Source of the DNA: Halalkalibacter urbisdiaboli
GTDB taxonomy: Bacteria > Bacillota > Bacilli > Bacillales > Bacillaceae_D
Direction of reading: 5' to 3'
DNA length: 64,000 nucleotides
Assembly (NCBI RefSeq): GCF_002156385.1
Contig: NZ_MVJM01000003.1
Span: 37,410-101,409 of the forward strand
Part shown: one piece after another, positions 37,475 to 46,635 of the stretch
How positions within the stretch are numbered: position 1 is the stretch's first letter
Layout of the letters: every line of letters starts with the position of its first letter
Notes under the pieces: generated by a model
Told to the model about the DNA's origin: nothing
Database searches by the model: none
Seen by the model: only the letters and a program-made list of their open reading frames with translations
Position numbers and translations under genes: made by a program

Positions 37475-37738
37475 TTGACATGTTGGTTATTCAATATTAG
37501 ACTATATTTAAAGTTACTGAATAGTTAAACATTACATGCATTTAATCCTATGCTTATGGTTGGTGTAGGGAAATGCTAAAGTAATAGAATGTAAATCATA
37601 TATTAGGTAAATTTTATACTTACGATTGGTATAAAATGATACGTTGGCTATGGGTGCCTTATCTACGTGTAGAGAGTTATGTTTATGTATTATAGACATG
37701 CTCACATTACGTAAATAGGGCACCCTTTTGTATTTTTT
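37475..37738 (+). promoter_or_regulatory. Leader with hairpins and terminator before the sugar operon
   Basis: A TTGACA at 37475-37480 starts the region; its -10 (TAGACT, 17 bases on) is weak. Then come a hairpin at 37536-37577 (GCATTT/AAATGC with CCTA/TAGG inside), a perfect 9-bp hairpin at about 37612-37638 (ATTTTATAC/GTATAAAAT), and a branched terminator at about 37649-37738 whose outer stem is GGGTGCC/GGCACCC followed by a T run. Hairpins before a terminator next to an ANTAR regulator fit antitermination control. I could not match the canonical ANTAR hexaloop (A at 1, G at 4), so the exact target is unproved. Confidence 0.6.
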
Positions 37739-37857
37739 TTGTGAAAATTGAAAGGGGGTGATCTAACTTTAAAGTGGATAGACCAGAAGAAATAAGTAAA
37801 AGGTTGTTTGGACGCAGTATGTCTAAAGAGTTTTCAGCTTTGTTTTACTCACAAAAA

Positions 37858-37898
37858 CGTAAGCGCTTTATTTTAATGACCTAATGTAAACGCTTAAT
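37858..37898 (+). promoter_or_regulatory. Two cre-like sites before the sugar operon
   Basis: TGTAAACGCTTAAT at 37885-37898 and CGTAAGCGCTTTAT at 37858-37871 each match the CcpA consensus TGWAARCGYTWNCW with one and two mismatches. They lie between the terminator and the binding-protein gene. They could instead be LacI-family operators, but no such regulator is nearby. Confidence 0.6.
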
Positions 37899-37938
37899 AA
37901 CTAGAGAGTGAAAAAACTATACCTAGGGGGAATTTAAA

Positions 37939-38901
37939 ATGAACAAGAAGTTAAAAGCTTTGTTAATGTTTGGCCTCATTTCATTATTGTTAGTAGTTGT
38001 CGGATGCGCAAATCAGAGTAGCGATACAAGTACAGAAACAGAATCAAGTGGAAAGGGAAATGAGGAATTAGTTATAGGCATGGCTTTTCAAGATATGAAT
38101 AATCCTTACTTTATTACGATGCACGAAGCTTTTGAAGAAGCTGTCGAGTCAATTGGAGCAAAATCAATTGTAACTGACGCTCGTCATGATGTAAGTAAAC
38201 AAATAAATGATATTGATGACATGATTCAACAGGGAATTGATATTTTATTAATAAATCCTGCTGATAGTGATAGTATCGAAACTGCTGTTCTTGAGGCTAA
38301 GAAAGCTGGAGTCATTGTTGTAGCGGTTGATGCGCAAGCAAGTGGACCGATTGATTCGTTTGTAGGTTCTAGAAACTATGATGCAGGGTTTTTAGCTGGT
38401 GAGAAGATGGCTGAAGATTTAGGTGGAAGTGGTAAAGTAGCAATCTTAGATGGAATTCCAGTAGTTCCAATCCTTGAAAGAGTGGAAGGTTTTAAAGATG
38501 CGATTGCTAAGCATCCCGGTATTGAAATTGTCGATATTCAAAATGGGAGACAAGACCGAAGTGAAGCGATGGATGTAACGGAAAACATGTTACAATCTCA
38601 ACAAGATTTGGATGCAATCTTTAGTGTAAACGATGGTGGTGCTTTGGGATCTCTTGGTGCGATTGAAGCTTCGGGCCGTGACGTATGGCTTTATAGTGTA
38701 GATGGTCATCCAGAGGTAATTGAAGCAATTTTAGCCGATGGTCCATTTAAAGCTACGACTGCACAATTCCCTAGAGACCAAGTTCGCGTAGGGCTTGGAA
38801 TGGGCCTAGCTAAATACTGGGGGGCAGAAGTTGTACCGAATGAAGTACCAATTGATGTAGAATTACAGACAATCGAAAATGCAGCAGACTTTAGCTGGTA
38901 A
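37939..38901 (+). CDS. Sugar ABC transporter substrate-binding lipoprotein (RbsB type)
   Basis: This 320-residue lipoprotein (lipobox VVGC, Cys23) belongs to the periplasmic-binding-protein type 1 group that binds ribose, galactose or polyols. Landmarks are IGMAFQDMNNPYF, GIDILLINPADSDSI, FVGSRNYDAGFLAGE and IFSVNDGGALGSLGA. It starts the transporter operon after GGGGG. A hairpin at 38912-38940 between this gene and the ATPase gene probably protects its message, giving the usual excess of binding protein. Confidence 0.9.
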   Translation: MNKKLKALLMFGLISLLLVVVGCANQSSDTSTETESSGKGNEELVIGMAFQDMNNPYFITMHEAFEEAVESIGAKSIVTDARHDVSKQINDIDDMIQQGIDILLINPADSDSIETAVLEAKKAGVIVVAVDAQASGPIDSFVGSRNYDAGFLAGEKMAEDLGGSGKVAILDGIPVVPILERVEGFKDAIAKHPGIEIVDIQNGRQDRSEAMDVTENMLQSQQDLDAIFSVNDGGALGSLGAIEASGRDVWLYSVDGHPEVIEAILADGPFKATTAQFPRDQVRVGLGMGLAKYWGAEVVPNEVPIDVELQTIENAADFSW

Positions 38902-38909
38902 TCTTTCAA

Positions 38910-38941
38910 AGAGTGCTCTCTTGCTATAGGGAGCACTTTAC
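38910..38941 (+). other. Intercistronic hairpin
   Basis: AGTGCTC and GAGCACT form a stem just after the binding-protein stop, with a short T-rich end. It could act as partial terminator or RNA-stability element. Confidence 0.55.
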
Positions 38942-38972
38942 TAAAATAGTAGGATGGGAGAAGGTGAGACCA

Positions 38973-40472
38973 GTGGATAATATTTTAGAAATTCAAGATG
39001 TAACGAGGAAATTTCCAGGAGTAATTGCCCTTAAAGGCGTATCGTTTGATATACGTAGAGGAGAAGTTCATGCGTTAGTGGGGGAAAATGGAGCAGGAAA
39101 ATCGACGTTGATGAAAATTTTATCAGGCGTTCAAAAGCCTAGCTCAGGACAGATTTTTTTAGATGGAAAAGAAGTTACATTTACAAGTCCGAAAGAAGCA
39201 CAGGAGTTAGGAATTAGTATAATTCATCAAGAATTCAGTCTTATTCCATATCTAAACAGTGTTGAGAACATTTTTCTAGGGCGTGAAATTAGAAAAAGTG
39301 GTGGATTATTAGATAAGAAGACAATGAGAAAAAAAGCCGAGGAAGTACTAACACGGCTTAATGCAGAAATAGATGTAAGCAAGCCAGTTGCTAGATTAAG
39401 TGTTGCGAATCAACAATTTATAGAGATTGCAAAGGCAATCGCTATCGATACAAAGGTATTAATTTTCGACGAACCAACTGCCAGTTTGACGGGGAAGGAA
39501 ATTGATAAACTGTTTGATTTAATTGCGATGTTGAAAGCAAATGGTGTAACCATTATCTATATCTCTCATCATTTAGAAGAAATCTTAGAAATGTGTGACC
39601 GGCTTACATGCTTAAGAGATGGAGAGTTTGTTGGGACAAGAGATGTGGCGGGTTGTACAAAACAGGATATTGTAAAAATGATGGTAGGAAGAGAGATTAA
39701 GAATGCATTTCCGAATCGTCTTTCTCTGGAAAATGAGGAAGAGCAGCTCTTGGAAGTGAGAAATCTAACTAATAGTGTGTTAAAAGATGTTAAATTTTCG
39801 TTGAAAAAAGGTGAGATTTTAGGAATCGCTGGTTTAGTTGGTGCTGGTAGAACTGAAACGGTAAGAGCCTTAATAGGTGCAGATCCTACCCGAGAAAAGG
39901 AAGTTTATCTAGACGGAGTAAAGGTAGATATAAAATCACCTACACAAGCGTTAGCTCACGGTATAGGTCTAATTCCCGAAAGTAGAAAGACACAAGGGCT
40001 CATTCTAAGTACTACTGTTAAAAGGAATATTACGTTGCCTATCTTGAAAAAGGTTTCAAAGAAAATTGGCTTTATTGATAAAAAGGAAGAAAAAAATGTA
40101 GTAGCCCAATCCATACAAGACTTGCTTATCAAAACTCCTACTATGGAACAGAAGGTGAAGTTTCTAAGTGGAGGGAATCAACAAAAAGTTGTTTTAGCCA
40201 AATGGTTAAACACAGATTGCAAAATTTTAATTTTTGATGAACCAACCCGAGGGATTGATATAGGAGCTAAGGAAGAAATTTATAAGCTTATGAGAAGATT
40301 AGTAGACGAAGGCATGTCGATTATTATGATATCTTCAGAGTTACCTGAGATTTTAGGAATGAGTGACAGAGTGATAGTTATGCATAAAGGAAAAATGATG
40401 TCAGAGCTTGATGCTGCAGAAGCAACTCAAGAAAAGGTGATGCATTATGCAACAGGAGGTACTCCAGTATGA
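38973..40472 (+). CDS. Sugar ABC transporter ATPase (RbsA type, two nucleotide-binding domains)
   Basis: The 499-residue protein has two tandem ABC domains. The first has Walker A GENGAGKST (37-45), Walker B LIFDEPTAS and the switch His in ISHH; the second has AGLVGAGRTE, LSGGNQQKVVLAKWL and LIFDEPTRGID. The degenerate second Walker A is normal for this family. I start at GTG 38973 with AGGTGA five bases upstream; the frame upstream lacks homology. Its stop overlaps the permease start (ATGA). Confidence 0.92.
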   Translation: MDNILEIQDVTRKFPGVIALKGVSFDIRRGEVHALVGENGAGKSTLMKILSGVQKPSSGQIFLDGKEVTFTSPKEAQELGISIIHQEFSLIPYLNSVENIFLGREIRKSGGLLDKKTMRKKAEEVLTRLNAEIDVSKPVARLSVANQQFIEIAKAIAIDTKVLIFDEPTASLTGKEIDKLFDLIAMLKANGVTIIYISHHLEEILEMCDRLTCLRDGEFVGTRDVAGCTKQDIVKMMVGREIKNAFPNRLSLENEEEQLLEVRNLTNSVLKDVKFSLKKGEILGIAGLVGAGRTETVRALIGADPTREKEVYLDGVKVDIKSPTQALAHGIGLIPESRKTQGLILSTTVKRNITLPILKKVSKKIGFIDKKEEKNVVAQSIQDLLIKTPTMEQKVKFLSGGNQQKVVLAKWLNTDCKILIFDEPTRGIDIGAKEEIYKLMRRLVDEGMSIIMISSELPEILGMSDRVIVMHKGKMMSELDAAEATQEKVMHYATGGTPV

Positions 40473-41470
40473 GTGAAATAAAGGTCGAAACTGCTAAAAC
40501 AACGATTCCACCTAAGAATAAGTTTATAACTAAGGTTAAAGGGTTGTTTGAAAATCAGGAAATGCTAATATTCGCAACATTTTTAGTATTATGTCTGATT
40601 ATGTCTCTAGTCAGTGAACAATTTTTAACAGGAGACAATTTAACCAATGTAGCAAGACAGATTTCAATAAATGCTATTTTAGCTGTAGGGATGACATTTG
40701 TCATTATAACGGGGGGAATCGATTTATCGGTTGGTTCTGTAATGGCCTTTACAGGTACCATTATGGCCGGTATGATGCTTGTTTCCGGGATCCCTATTTA
40801 CTTAGCAGTACTAATTGGAATTGTGTTAGGTACAGTAATTGGCTATATAAATGGAATGTTTGTAGCCTATGCCAAAATCCCGTCGATTATCGTGACACTA
40901 GCTATGATGGAAGCGACGAGAGGGTTAGCTTTATTATACACAGGCGGCTATCCATTATCGGGTTTACCTGATACGTTTACTTTTATCGGAAGAGGCTACG
41001 CGTTTGGTGTCATTCCAATGCCTGTCGTTATTATGGTTGTTGTTTATTTACTAGCATACGTCATTTTAAACCACATGCCTCTTGGAAGATATATCTATGC
41101 AATTGGTGGAAATGAGGAAGCGGTTCGTTTATCGGGGATAAAAGTAAAAAGATATAAAATTATGGCCTACGCTATTAGTGGTGTAACAGCAGCGATAGCG
41201 GGGATGATTCTAACATCTCGACTTGCATCAGGTCAACCAAACGCAGGGGTAGGATTTGAGTTAGATGCGATTGCTGCAGTTGTGTTAGGTGGTACTGCGA
41301 TTGCTGGGGGACGCGGTCATATTTTTGGCACATTGCTAGGGGCTTTATTAATGGGAGTGTTAAGCAATGGGTTAAACTTAATGGGTGTATCCCCATATGT
41401 TCAGTTAGTTTTAAAAGGTGCGATAATTTTGGGAGCTATTTGCTATAGTAGCTGGAGTCAAAAAGACTAG
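40469..41470 (+). CDS. Sugar ABC transporter permease (RbsC type)
   Basis: The 333-residue permease has about ten hydrophobic segments and family stretches such as FVIITGGIDLSVGSVMA, GLALLYTGGYP, AIGGNEEAVRLSGI and LDAIAAVVLGGTAIAGG. It would form the homodimeric channel served by the ATPase upstream. Coupled by a four-base overlap to that gene. Confidence 0.93.
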   Translation: MSEIKVETAKTTIPPKNKFITKVKGLFENQEMLIFATFLVLCLIMSLVSEQFLTGDNLTNVARQISINAILAVGMTFVIITGGIDLSVGSVMAFTGTIMAGMMLVSGIPIYLAVLIGIVLGTVIGYINGMFVAYAKIPSIIVTLAMMEATRGLALLYTGGYPLSGLPDTFTFIGRGYAFGVIPMPVVIMVVVYLLAYVILNHMPLGRYIYAIGGNEEAVRLSGIKVKRYKIMAYAISGVTAAIAGMILTSRLASGQPNAGVGFELDAIAAVVLGGTAIAGGRGHIFGTLLGALLMGVLSNGLNLMGVSPYVQLVLKGAIILGAICYSSWSQKD

Positions 41471-41494
41471 AAAATTAAATTAGGAGATGATTGT

Positions 41495-42571
41495 ATGATG
41501 AAATTACCAAAAACAATGAAAGCGGTTGTTTGCTATGGACCAGAGGATTATCGAGTAGAAGAAGTAGCTACCCCAAGAGCGGGGAAAGAAGAGGTTGTTA
41601 TTAAAGTAGAAGCTTGCGGTATTTGTGGGAGTGACTTAAAGGCTTATCATGGTGCAGACATGTATTGGGCAGGAGAAGACCCTTGGTTAAAAGCACCAGT
41701 GACTCCTGGTCACGAATTCTTTGGGATTGTGACTGAATTAGGAGAAGGAGCAGCGGAAAAACATAATCTACAAATTGGTGACCGAGTAACTACGGACCAA
41801 ATTAATCCATGCGGAAAGTGTATGTTCTGTGACACAGGGAGGTATTGGATGTGTCAAGTTCATAACATTTACGGATTTCAAAAAGACGTTGCAGAGGGTG
41901 CAATGGCTGAATATATGAGATTTGGCAGTACGAATAGAATTTATAAGATTACTGATGGTGTAACAGACGATGAAGCAAGCTTAATTGAACCAGCGGCTTG
42001 TGCCGTTCACGCAGTTCAAAGAGCCTCTATTGAATTTGAAGATGTCGTTGTTATGGCGGGTGCGGGAACGTTAGGACTATGTATGATCCAATTAATCGCA
42101 CTGAAAACACCTAAAAAGCTCGTTGTATTAGATACGAACAATAAACGATTAAAGATGGCAAAAAAGTTTGGAGCGGATATTTGTATCAATCCGCTTGAAG
42201 AAAATGCGATTCAAGCAGTGAAAGACTTAACGGATGGGTATGGATGTGATGTATATATTGAAGCAACGGGTTCGCCAGCTGGTGTGACGCAAGGTTTGGA
42301 AATGGTAAGGAAGTTAGGTAGATTTGTGGAGTTTAGTGTATTTGGTCAAGAAACAACAACAGATTGGAGTGTAATCGGGGACAAAAAAGAATTAGATATA
42401 CGCGGGTCACACTTAGGTCCATATACTTACCCAATCGTTATTGATTTATTTGAACGTAATTTGCTTACTGCAGAAGGAATTTTAACTCATAGTTTTAAAT
42501 TAGAAGATTTTCAAGAAGCATTAGCTATGGCTAAAAACCCAGAAGCGATAAAAGTTTCATTAAAACCTTAA
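41495..42571 (+). CDS. Zinc-dependent polyol/alcohol dehydrogenase
   Basis: The 358-residue medium-chain dehydrogenase has the catalytic zinc site CGICGSD and GHEF, four structural-zinc cysteines in NPCGKCMFCDTGRYWMC, and an NAD-binding domain with MAGAGTLGLCMIQL. The loop MYWAGEDPWLKAPVTPGHEF resembles enzymes annotated as erythritol/L-threitol dehydrogenase, so a four-carbon polyol is a reasonable guess, not a proven one. It follows the transporter by 24 bases with GGAG, so the imported sugar alcohol is probably oxidised here. Confidence 0.85.
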   Translation: MMKLPKTMKAVVCYGPEDYRVEEVATPRAGKEEVVIKVEACGICGSDLKAYHGADMYWAGEDPWLKAPVTPGHEFFGIVTELGEGAAEKHNLQIGDRVTTDQINPCGKCMFCDTGRYWMCQVHNIYGFQKDVAEGAMAEYMRFGSTNRIYKITDGVTDDEASLIEPAACAVHAVQRASIEFEDVVVMAGAGTLGLCMIQLIALKTPKKLVVLDTNNKRLKMAKKFGADICINPLEENAIQAVKDLTDGYGCDVYIEATGSPAGVTQGLEMVRKLGRFVEFSVFGQETTTDWSVIGDKKELDIRGSHLGPYTYPIVIDLFERNLLTAEGILTHSFKLEDFQEALAMAKNPEAIKVSLKP

Positions 42572-42660
42572 TGGAGGAATAATCAGGACATTAGGGATAA
42601 AAGCAGTTTTAATCAATTCAGATGAGAAGTGACGTGTAAACACTAAAGTCTTCATGAACT

Positions 42661-42703
42661 CAACAAAATCCAAATGTATTGAAAGGTTGTTTGGATTTTG
42701 TTG
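42661..42703. terminator. Perfect 14-bp inverted repeat, likely operon terminator
   Basis: CAACAAAATCCAAA and TTTGGATTTTGTTG pair perfectly around a 15-base loop, 90 bases after the dehydrogenase. No T tract follows, so it may instead be a protein-binding site. Confidence 0.5.
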
Positions 42704-42782
42704 AGGTAATTCAGTCTAAACCTAAAAACACAAAATAGTTGACCAATTAACACAAATTGAAACTATAGAGAGGTTTGATATT

Positions 42783-43574
42783 TTGCAGTATAAATTAGTA
42801 GTACTAGATATGGATGGCACTTTATTAGACAATTCGCACAATGTGTCGAAAGCTAATACTGCAGTCATACGAAGGATGAAGAGAGGAGGAACCAGCGTTG
42901 TATTGGCAAGTGGAAGACCTTATGAATCAATATATCCTTATGTTAAACATTTAGGTATCAATTCGCCCATAATTGCAGCGAATGGTGCTTTAATCAAAAA
43001 TCCTCTGTCAAGCGAGATACATTATTCTTCAGGTTTACCTAACAATTTAGCAAGTGAGATAATCGAGTATGGACAAAAAAATAAATATCCAATAAGTCTA
43101 TATTTTGATGGCGAAGTGCATACATTCAACGAAAATATGGTAAAAGTACATTGGGAACTTGAAAAAATAAATGCTAGACTCACAAACAAAGTTGAGAGTG
43201 AAAAAGATTTATATAAAATCATTTTTGCAAGTACGCCACAAAAAATCGAAGAAACCTTCAAATATTTAGAGCGAAAATATAAAGAAAAATTGTATATTAC
43301 CCGTTCCGATGATATTTATTTAGATGTAATGAATATTAACGTATCTAAAGGAAAGGCACTCGAACAGATTATAGATATGTTACAAATTTCATCTCAGGAA
43401 GTCCTTGTTATGGGAAATAGTTTTAATGATGTAGCCATGTTTGAGGTTGCTGGTTTTTCGATAGCCATGGACAATTCTCCTCAAGAAGTAAAGGATGCCG
43501 CAGACTTTGTTACTAAGTCTAATAACGACGATGGCGTTGCCTATGCGTTAGATAGATTTGTAGACATTGGTTAA
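42783..43574 (+). CDS. Cof-type HAD hydrolase
   Basis: The 263-residue phosphatase has the HAD motif LDMDGTLLDN (Asp8, Asp10), motif II LASGRPYES, the Lys in NVSKGKALEQI and motif IV MGNSFNDVAMFEVAG. The C2B cap domain is typical of the Cof subfamily, which dephosphorylates sugar phosphates, flavin phosphate or PLP. The start is TTG after GAGAGG. It is 211 bases after the dehydrogenase and may belong to the same pathway, acting on a sugar phosphate. Confidence 0.88.
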   Translation: MQYKLVVLDMDGTLLDNSHNVSKANTAVIRRMKRGGTSVVLASGRPYESIYPYVKHLGINSPIIAANGALIKNPLSSEIHYSSGLPNNLASEIIEYGQKNKYPISLYFDGEVHTFNENMVKVHWELEKINARLTNKVESEKDLYKIIFASTPQKIEETFKYLERKYKEKLYITRSDDIYLDVMNINVSKGKALEQIIDMLQISSQEVLVMGNSFNDVAMFEVAGFSIAMDNSPQEVKDAADFVTKSNNDDGVAYALDRFVDIG

Positions 43575-43819
43575 CGAAATGTCAATTAATTTTGGGGATT
43601 ATAGGTCTACTACTTGCTAAAAGGCATGCCTTAATAAAACGGTATGGGATAGCTTATAAGAATAAAGGTGAGGGGCCCACCTTCCTTGATTTGAAAGGTC
43701 TTAGTACGATATCAAAAGAAGTCTGTGATCACATTTTGATTACAGACTTAAATAATTTTATTTCATTTTTGTTGTTTAGAGTAATTGTGGATTCTTATTA
43801 CCGCACTAAATTAAGGGCT

Positions 43820-44065
43820 TTATGCATTCCTTTTTCTCAACAGAACTGATATCCTTTCTAGTACATGCTCCTCTAACTCATTTAAGTCTTGTCCATCCTT
43901 CACAGCAATGCTGTAAGCCACCGATGACACAAATTGAGGAGGTAAATACTCTTTCAACGATTTAGAAGTTATGTTTCTAGGATTTTTCTTTAATTCTTCT
44001 TCAATTACATAATTCGCATAGTTCGTTAGCTTCCCTCGAAGATCAGAAAGTTCTTGAATGAGATG
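43820..44065 (-). pseudogene. C-terminal fragment of an unidentified protein
   Basis: An open frame of about 81 codons on the minus strand begins right after a stop and has no start codon or ribosome site (IQELSDLRGKLTNYANYVIE near its start, LEEHVLERISVLLRKRNA at its end). It is helical and charged. It is probably the tail of a gene whose front was deleted. It lies downstream of the broken yolD-like gene. Family not recognised. Confidence 0.4.
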
Positions 44066-44121
44066 TTAGAATTAATCATTTGGATGGTTGAAAAGTAAAA
44101 TTCATTACAAGCAACCACCGT

Positions 44122-44465
44122 TTAAATACGATCCACATTCTTTATCGAGTCTATTGGAATATAAATAAATTCATCCTCATTATAATACAGTTTAATCCTA
44201 TTCATTTGTAAATCCACTCTCTCTGGAACTCCAGTAACTTCTCTATAAAACCATCTACCCAATAAACTACGCGAATATCCAACGTGTGCCTAAGTGCATC
44301 CATGACGACAAATCCAATTTCCTGCAACTCTTGTTCATCAAGTTCGTGCTTAGGCATTTTTTTCTTTTCACCCTGCTGCTGCCTCATACGCTCTGCATGC
44401 TCTGCAATGATAAAGCGATGAGATTCCCATAGTAAATTCCCACGTTTTAAGTAATGTTGATTCAT
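44122..44465 (-). pseudogene. YolD-like protein, frameshifted
   Basis: The first 75 or so codons encode the YolD-like N-terminus (LKRGNLLWESHRFIIAEH, then LDEQELQEIGFVVMDALRH and VVYWVDGFIEK). One base appears lost near 44240: in the shifted frame the family's C-terminus continues (VTGVPERVDLQMNRIKLYY, EFIYIPIDSI) and ends at 44122. YolD-like genes usually accompany an error-prone UvrX/ImuB-type polymerase on phages and plasmids; no polymerase remains here. Confidence 0.75.
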
Positions 44466-44595
44466 TTAACCACCTCTTTTGTTTTATTATATGCAAATGT
44501 ATGTTCGTGTCCAAGAGAGTAAATTACACTTAAAGACATGTCTCGACTTTTGTAGTATTCTAAAGGAAGATTTTGCAAGTTGAGGGGGCTAAAAC

Positions 44596-45149
44596 ATGAA
44601 AAAGGTATTTAGTAGTTTATTAGTAATGTTGATGCTGTTTGCTTCGGTACCTGCTTATGCTCAAGACATTATGGTTGTTATTGACGAGCAAGAGCAGTCT
44701 TATGACCAGAATCCTGTTATTGATAATGGACGAACGTTAGTCCCGATAAGGGGGATATTTTAATCATTAGGTGCAGAAATAAAATGGGAAAATGAAACGC
44801 GTACAGTAACGGGCACTAGAGATGGTGAGGAAATTAAGCTTACAATTGATTCGAAGATGGCAACTGTAAATGGTGTAGAAGTTATCCTTGATGTACCAGC
44901 CAAAATTATCAACCGCCGTACTATGGTTCCAATTCGCTTTTTTTCTGAAGCGCTTGGAGCATTAGTGAGTTGGGATAACAGCACAAGAACCGTATACATA
45001 GTATCAGATTTTGACCCAACCGGTAAAGTCAAAGCAAAAGTGTCTAGAGTGGTGGATGGGGACACTATAAATATCATTATTAACGGTGAAGAAGAAGGGG
45101 TGCGGCTACTCTTAGTAGATACACCGGAAACCGTACACCCTTTAAGGAT
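44596..45149 (+). pseudogene. Secreted copper-amine-oxidase-N/thermonuclease-like protein, broken
   Basis: A signal peptide (cleavage near AYA-QD) is followed by a copper-amine-oxidase N-terminal (stalk) domain, with TLVPIRGIF and MVPIRFFSEALGA, and the start of a staphylococcal-nuclease domain (VSRVVDGDTINI, VRLLLVDTPETVHP). An in-frame TAA at 44761-44763 replaces the Glu expected before SLGAEIKW. After HP the nuclease stops and recombinase sequence begins, so the gene is both nonsense-mutated and cut off by a rearrangement. Confidence 0.8.
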
Positions 45150-45536
45150 CGGCTGGTACCCCTTGTACCTAGCCTGACTCATCGGATTATAGATTTGACA
45201 GAAAAAAGCCGTAAAAGAATGGATCAGAGTACGGTATACCGCCGTTTCAGGGACTATCTCCAACGAGCCGGTATATCCCATACTAGTGCCGGTCCGAGAG
45301 TACACGACCTTCGCCACAACTATGCTGTCAAATGTCTAAAACGCTGGGTTCTGGCTGGAGAGGAACTGACGAGCATACTGCCTTACCTAGCCGCTTACAT
45401 GGGTCATTCTGATTTCAGAGGTACCCAGTATTACCTTTGGCTCACAGCTGATTTATATCCTGACATCATTCGTCGTACTGAATCTGATTTCGAAGATGTC
45501 ATTCCAAATGGGGGAATATACGATGAAAGAAGCTGA
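45150..45536 (+). pseudogene. C-terminal fragment of tyrosine recombinase (RIT second member)
   Basis: The frame opens mid-protein at DRLVPLVPSLTHRIIDL, the usual catalytic-domain strand, then carries VHDLRHNYAVKCL and the LGH-box equivalent AAYMGHSDFRGTQYYL with the catalytic Tyr. The N-terminal two thirds are missing. Its end overlaps the start of the next recombinase by 14 bases, the arrangement of recombinase-in-trio elements. Confidence 0.7.
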
Positions 45537-46545
45537 CTTTCCGAAATACTTGTCGTACTTTCTATCCAAATATCTTCCTGGTCAGAAAAATGCCAGTACA
45601 CATACCATTGCTTCTTATCGCGATACGTTCAAGTTGTTTCTGACATACTGCGAAGAAGAGAAAGCTATTCGACCCGAGAGAATACGCATGACTAACATAA
45701 CGAAAGAACTGATTATTGGCTATCTGGACTGGTTAGAGGAAGTAAAAGGATACACCATTTCTTCACGCAATCAAAGACTAGCTGCCCTGCATTCCTTCTT
45801 TCGCTATACCCAGAAGGAATCACCAGAGAACTTAGATGAGCTTTACAAGATTCTTGCAATTCCAAGTAAGAAGTATCCAAAATCAATGATTCCATACTTG
45901 ACTGGTCCAGAGATGAAGATTCTATTAGAACAGCCAGATGCTTCAACCTATGAAGGTTTTAGGGATAGTGTGTTATTGTCCGTTTTATATGATACTGGGG
46001 CCAGGGTACAGGAATTGACTAACATAAAAGTCAAAGACATTCGTTTATCATCGCCTGCTGTTATAACTCTTCACGGAAAAGGCAACAAAGTGCGCCAGGT
46101 TCCGCTCATGGGAAACACAACCGAATTACTCACAAAGTATTTGGAGGTTAAGAAATACCAACCTGTAATCGCAAGGACGGACCAGTATCTATTCGTAAAC
46201 CAAAAGAAACACCAACTGTCTCGATGGGGTATTTCCTATATTCTAAATAAATATGTGAAGCTAGCCAAGAAAGATCCTTTATTTTCAGTTAATTTCCCTG
46301 TGACACCGCATGTTCTTCGTCACGCCAAAGCCATGCATCTACTTCAAGCTGGTGTCAATCTTATTTACTTCCGTGATTTTTTGGGTCATGTAGACTGTTC
46401 AACAACTGAAGTGTATGCGAGAGCAGATAGTGAATTGAAAAGAAAGGCTATTGAAAATGCCTATATTGATTTACTTCCGGAATCTGTTCCTAAATGGGAG
46501 GAAGACGGAGATTTAATGAATTGGTTAAATTCACTATGTGAGTAG
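45523..46545 (+). CDS. Tyrosine recombinase (RIT third member)
   Basis: The 340-residue recombinase has an N-terminal core-binding domain (about 1-120) and a catalytic domain with Arg in GARVQELTNI, Lys in GKGNKVRQVPL, HVLRHAKAMHLL and FLGHVDCSTTEVYARAD. All catalytic residues are present. I choose ATG 45523 after GGGGG, inside the upstream recombinase. It is intact but its two partners are missing or broken, so transposition by it alone is unlikely. Confidence 0.82.
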   Translation: MKEADFPKYLSYFLSKYLPGQKNASTHTIASYRDTFKLFLTYCEEEKAIRPERIRMTNITKELIIGYLDWLEEVKGYTISSRNQRLAALHSFFRYTQKESPENLDELYKILAIPSKKYPKSMIPYLTGPEMKILLEQPDASTYEGFRDSVLLSVLYDTGARVQELTNIKVKDIRLSSPAVITLHGKGNKVRQVPLMGNTTELLTKYLEVKKYQPVIARTDQYLFVNQKKHQLSRWGISYILNKYVKLAKKDPLFSVNFPVTPHVLRHAKAMHLLQAGVNLIYFRDFLGHVDCSTTEVYARADSELKRKAIENAYIDLLPESVPKWEEDGDLMNWLNSLCE

Positions 46546-46557
46546 ATTTCTATGATG

Positions 46558-46628
46558 GATTATGGGGAGCGATTTCTCAACAGATACTCATACACCTGTT
46601 AAGTTTCGTTTTACTCTCCATAATCCCC
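46558..46628. repeat. Inverted repeat after the recombinase, possible RIT end
   Basis: GGATTATGGGGAG (46558-46570) and CTCTCCATAATCC (46616-46628) face each other with a two-base mismatch. Inverted repeats near the last gene are typical of RIT element ends. Immediately beyond it the second integrase remnant begins. Confidence 0.45.
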
Positions 46629-46635
46629 AACTCCA

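Noticed and set aside
43592..43849. 85-codon plus-strand ORF after the HAD gene
   Set aside because: No ribosome site, no recognisable family, and it overlaps the tail of a minus-strand fragment that looks more protein-like. Kept out as unsupported.
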